Origin: an uncultured Muribaculaceae bacterium
GTDB lineage: Bacteria > Bacteroidota > Bacteroidia > Bacteroidales > Muribaculaceae
Length of the DNA: 64,000 nt
Assembly (NCBI GenBank): GCA_934675575.1
Contig: CAKUQQ010000002.1
Span: forward strand, 186,001-250,000
Reading direction: 5' to 3'
Shown: positions 63,235-64,000 of the stretch, piece by piece
Position numbering within the stretch: position 1 is the first letter of the stretch
How the letters are laid out: each line of letters begins with the position of its first letter
Notes under the pieces: model-generated
Seen by the model: the letters and a program-made list of their open reading frames with translations, nothing else
What the model was told of the DNA's origin: nothing
Database searches by the model: none
Position numbers and translations under genes: made by a program

Positions 63235-64000
63235 TTAAAAGTCAAAGGAGACGGAAAAGTTGAGCCCGTCGTAATTCTGTTTGCCGCCATACCAATGGTT
63301 GTTGCCATAATAGTCATAGTCCATGAAATCTTCGTCGGCATATTGCATGGAGTAGCCGAGTGCCACGCTCAAGCCCATGTTGGTGTGACCAAAATAGAAA
63401 TGGAAACCAACCGATGGCGAGAAGTAGAAGCCGTTGGCATCGCCCACGCCATAACCGGCCTTAACCTCAAGGTAAGGCGAGAAATTGCGTCGAAATGCCT
63501 GGTGGATTTCTGTGCGCACATCGGCATATATGGGGTAGCTCCACACTTCATCGTCCCAATAGGTGGCTCCCATGCCGGCACCCACAAACAGATAGGGGTT
63601 TATCTGGCAACCATGCGTGGTGAATAGTGTGATGCGGTTGTAATTGTTGATTTCGTCGCCTGTGCCCACTGTGTAGGTGTAGCCGGCGAATCCGCGGTAG
63701 CGATGGGCTTTTTCCCAGCCATATTGTTCGTCGTCGAAGTTAAAGCGCCTGTTGCTGTCACATTTCTTGCCTTTCTCGTCTTTTCTCTCTTTGGCGATAT
63801 AGGCAACCTCGTCGGTGCGATAGACAAACAGGCTGCCGTCGGCTGTTTCAATTCTTATGTTGCCCTCGGGGGCAGCCTCGAGCAATGTGCCGCGAATCAC
63901 GCTGCCGTTTTTGAGATAGACGACATCTACCAAGTCGGTTGCGGAGGCCGTAAGGGTGCTGACAGCCATGAGAAACAGTGCTGCGAGCCATTTTGTGAAA
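63235..64000 (-). CDS. Outer-membrane beta-barrel protein, 5' end outside window
   Basis: The internal ATG at 63969 gives 244 residues, but the frame stays open to the edge (minus strand, FTKWLAALFLMAVSTLTASA), which is a signal peptide, so the true start lies beyond 64000. After it comes DVVYLKNGSVIRGTLLEAAP, a common opening of Bacteroidetes envelope proteins, then an acidic linker and an alternating aromatic pattern ending in Phe (GLNFSVSFDF) as in outer-membrane barrels. It is upstream of the pigment genes in the same direction and may serve the same outer-membrane step, or be a neighbour only. Confidence 0.75.
   Translation of the reverse strand, partial: FTKWLAALFLMAVSTLTASATDLVDVVYLKNGSVIRGTLLEAAPEGNIRIETADGSLFVYRTDEVAYIAKERKDEKGKKCDSNRRFNFDDEQYGWEKAHRYRGFAGYTYTVGTGDEINNYNRITLFTTHGCQINPYLFVGAGMGATYWDDEVWSYPIYADVRTEIHQAFRRNFSPYLEVKAGYGVGDANGFYFSPSVGFHFYFGHTNMGLSVALGYSMQYADEDFMDYDYYGNNHWYGGKQNYDGLNFSVSFDF

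Overview
The window looks like a chromosomal segment of a gut-type Bacteroidales bacterium, with Muribaculaceae or Prevotellaceae the best guess by eye. The signs are repeated promoters of the form TTTG-N19/20-TAnnTTTG, secreted proteins with type IX secretion (T9SS) C-terminal sorting tails, an ATP-type PEP carboxykinase, tandem sialate-O-acetylesterase-like enzymes and start sites without clear Shine-Dalgarno sequences. There is no rRNA, no CRISPR array and no intact insertion sequence. One tRNA gene, Leu(CAA), is present.

Layout, left to right. 1-0.4 kb: 3' end of a histidine-type phosphatase. 0.55-2.0 kb: a gene-poor region with a tandem repeat and a duplicated minus-strand promoter/leader cassette. 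2.0-8.8 kb: two secreted T9SS-type proteins, a subtilase and a 1513-aa GLUG-repeat protein. 9-17.3 kb: a membrane AraC-type regulator, mannose-6-phosphate isomerase, tRNA-Leu, the tRNA t6A dehydratase TcdA, PEP carboxykinase and an S9 peptidase. 17.4-20.4 kb: a minus-strand group with EttA, exonuclease III, a small membrane protein and a 59-aa DUF4250 protein. 20.6-23.4 kb: three paralogous secreted proteins of unknown function, one broken by three homopolymer indels. 23.6-27.5 kb: a class II Fic protein, a long RluA pseudouridine synthase and an AI-2E/PerM family membrane protein. 28-32.4 kb: three tandem SGNH sialate-O-acetylesterase-like genes. 32.5-33.6 kb: an AT-rich ADP-ribosylglycohydrolase followed by a short gene remnant. 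33.9-39.8 kb: a secreted T9SS-type protein, a tail-anchored small protein, a beta-helix protein and a metallophosphoesterase. 39.8-42 kb: a DUF262-HNH nuclease beside an EcoRI-type adenine methylase whose 5' part is missing at a structured repeat element. 42.1-42.7 kb: xanthine phosphoribosyltransferase.

43.2-64 kb is a single minus-strand operon of about 20 genes with overlapping or closely spaced reading frames. It matches an aryl polyene/flexirubin-type pigment lipid cluster. It has three acyl carrier proteins, two ketosynthases (each with an extra C-terminal inactive half-ketosynthase domain), two hot-dog dehydratases, a thioesterase, an AMP-ligase, an O-methyltransferase, three acyltransferases (one fused to a GT2 glycosyltransferase), two phytoene-desaturase-like flavoenzymes, a four-helix transporter, a large MMPL exporter with an unusual C-terminal extension, an alpha/beta hydrolase and two envelope proteins. 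The likely joint job is to build an aryl-capped polyene chain on ACPs, methylate and desaturate or isomerise it, attach it to a membrane lipid and export it to the outer membrane. A ketoreductase and an aromatic ammonia-lyase, needed for the full pathway, are not in the window and may lie beyond 64 kb, where the operon continues.

Two nearly identical 148-nt transcription units, each with its own promoter and terminator, lie in opposite orientation at 35.9-36.0 kb and 42.9-43.0 kb. They look like paralogous small RNAs and flank a 7-kb segment as inverted repeats.
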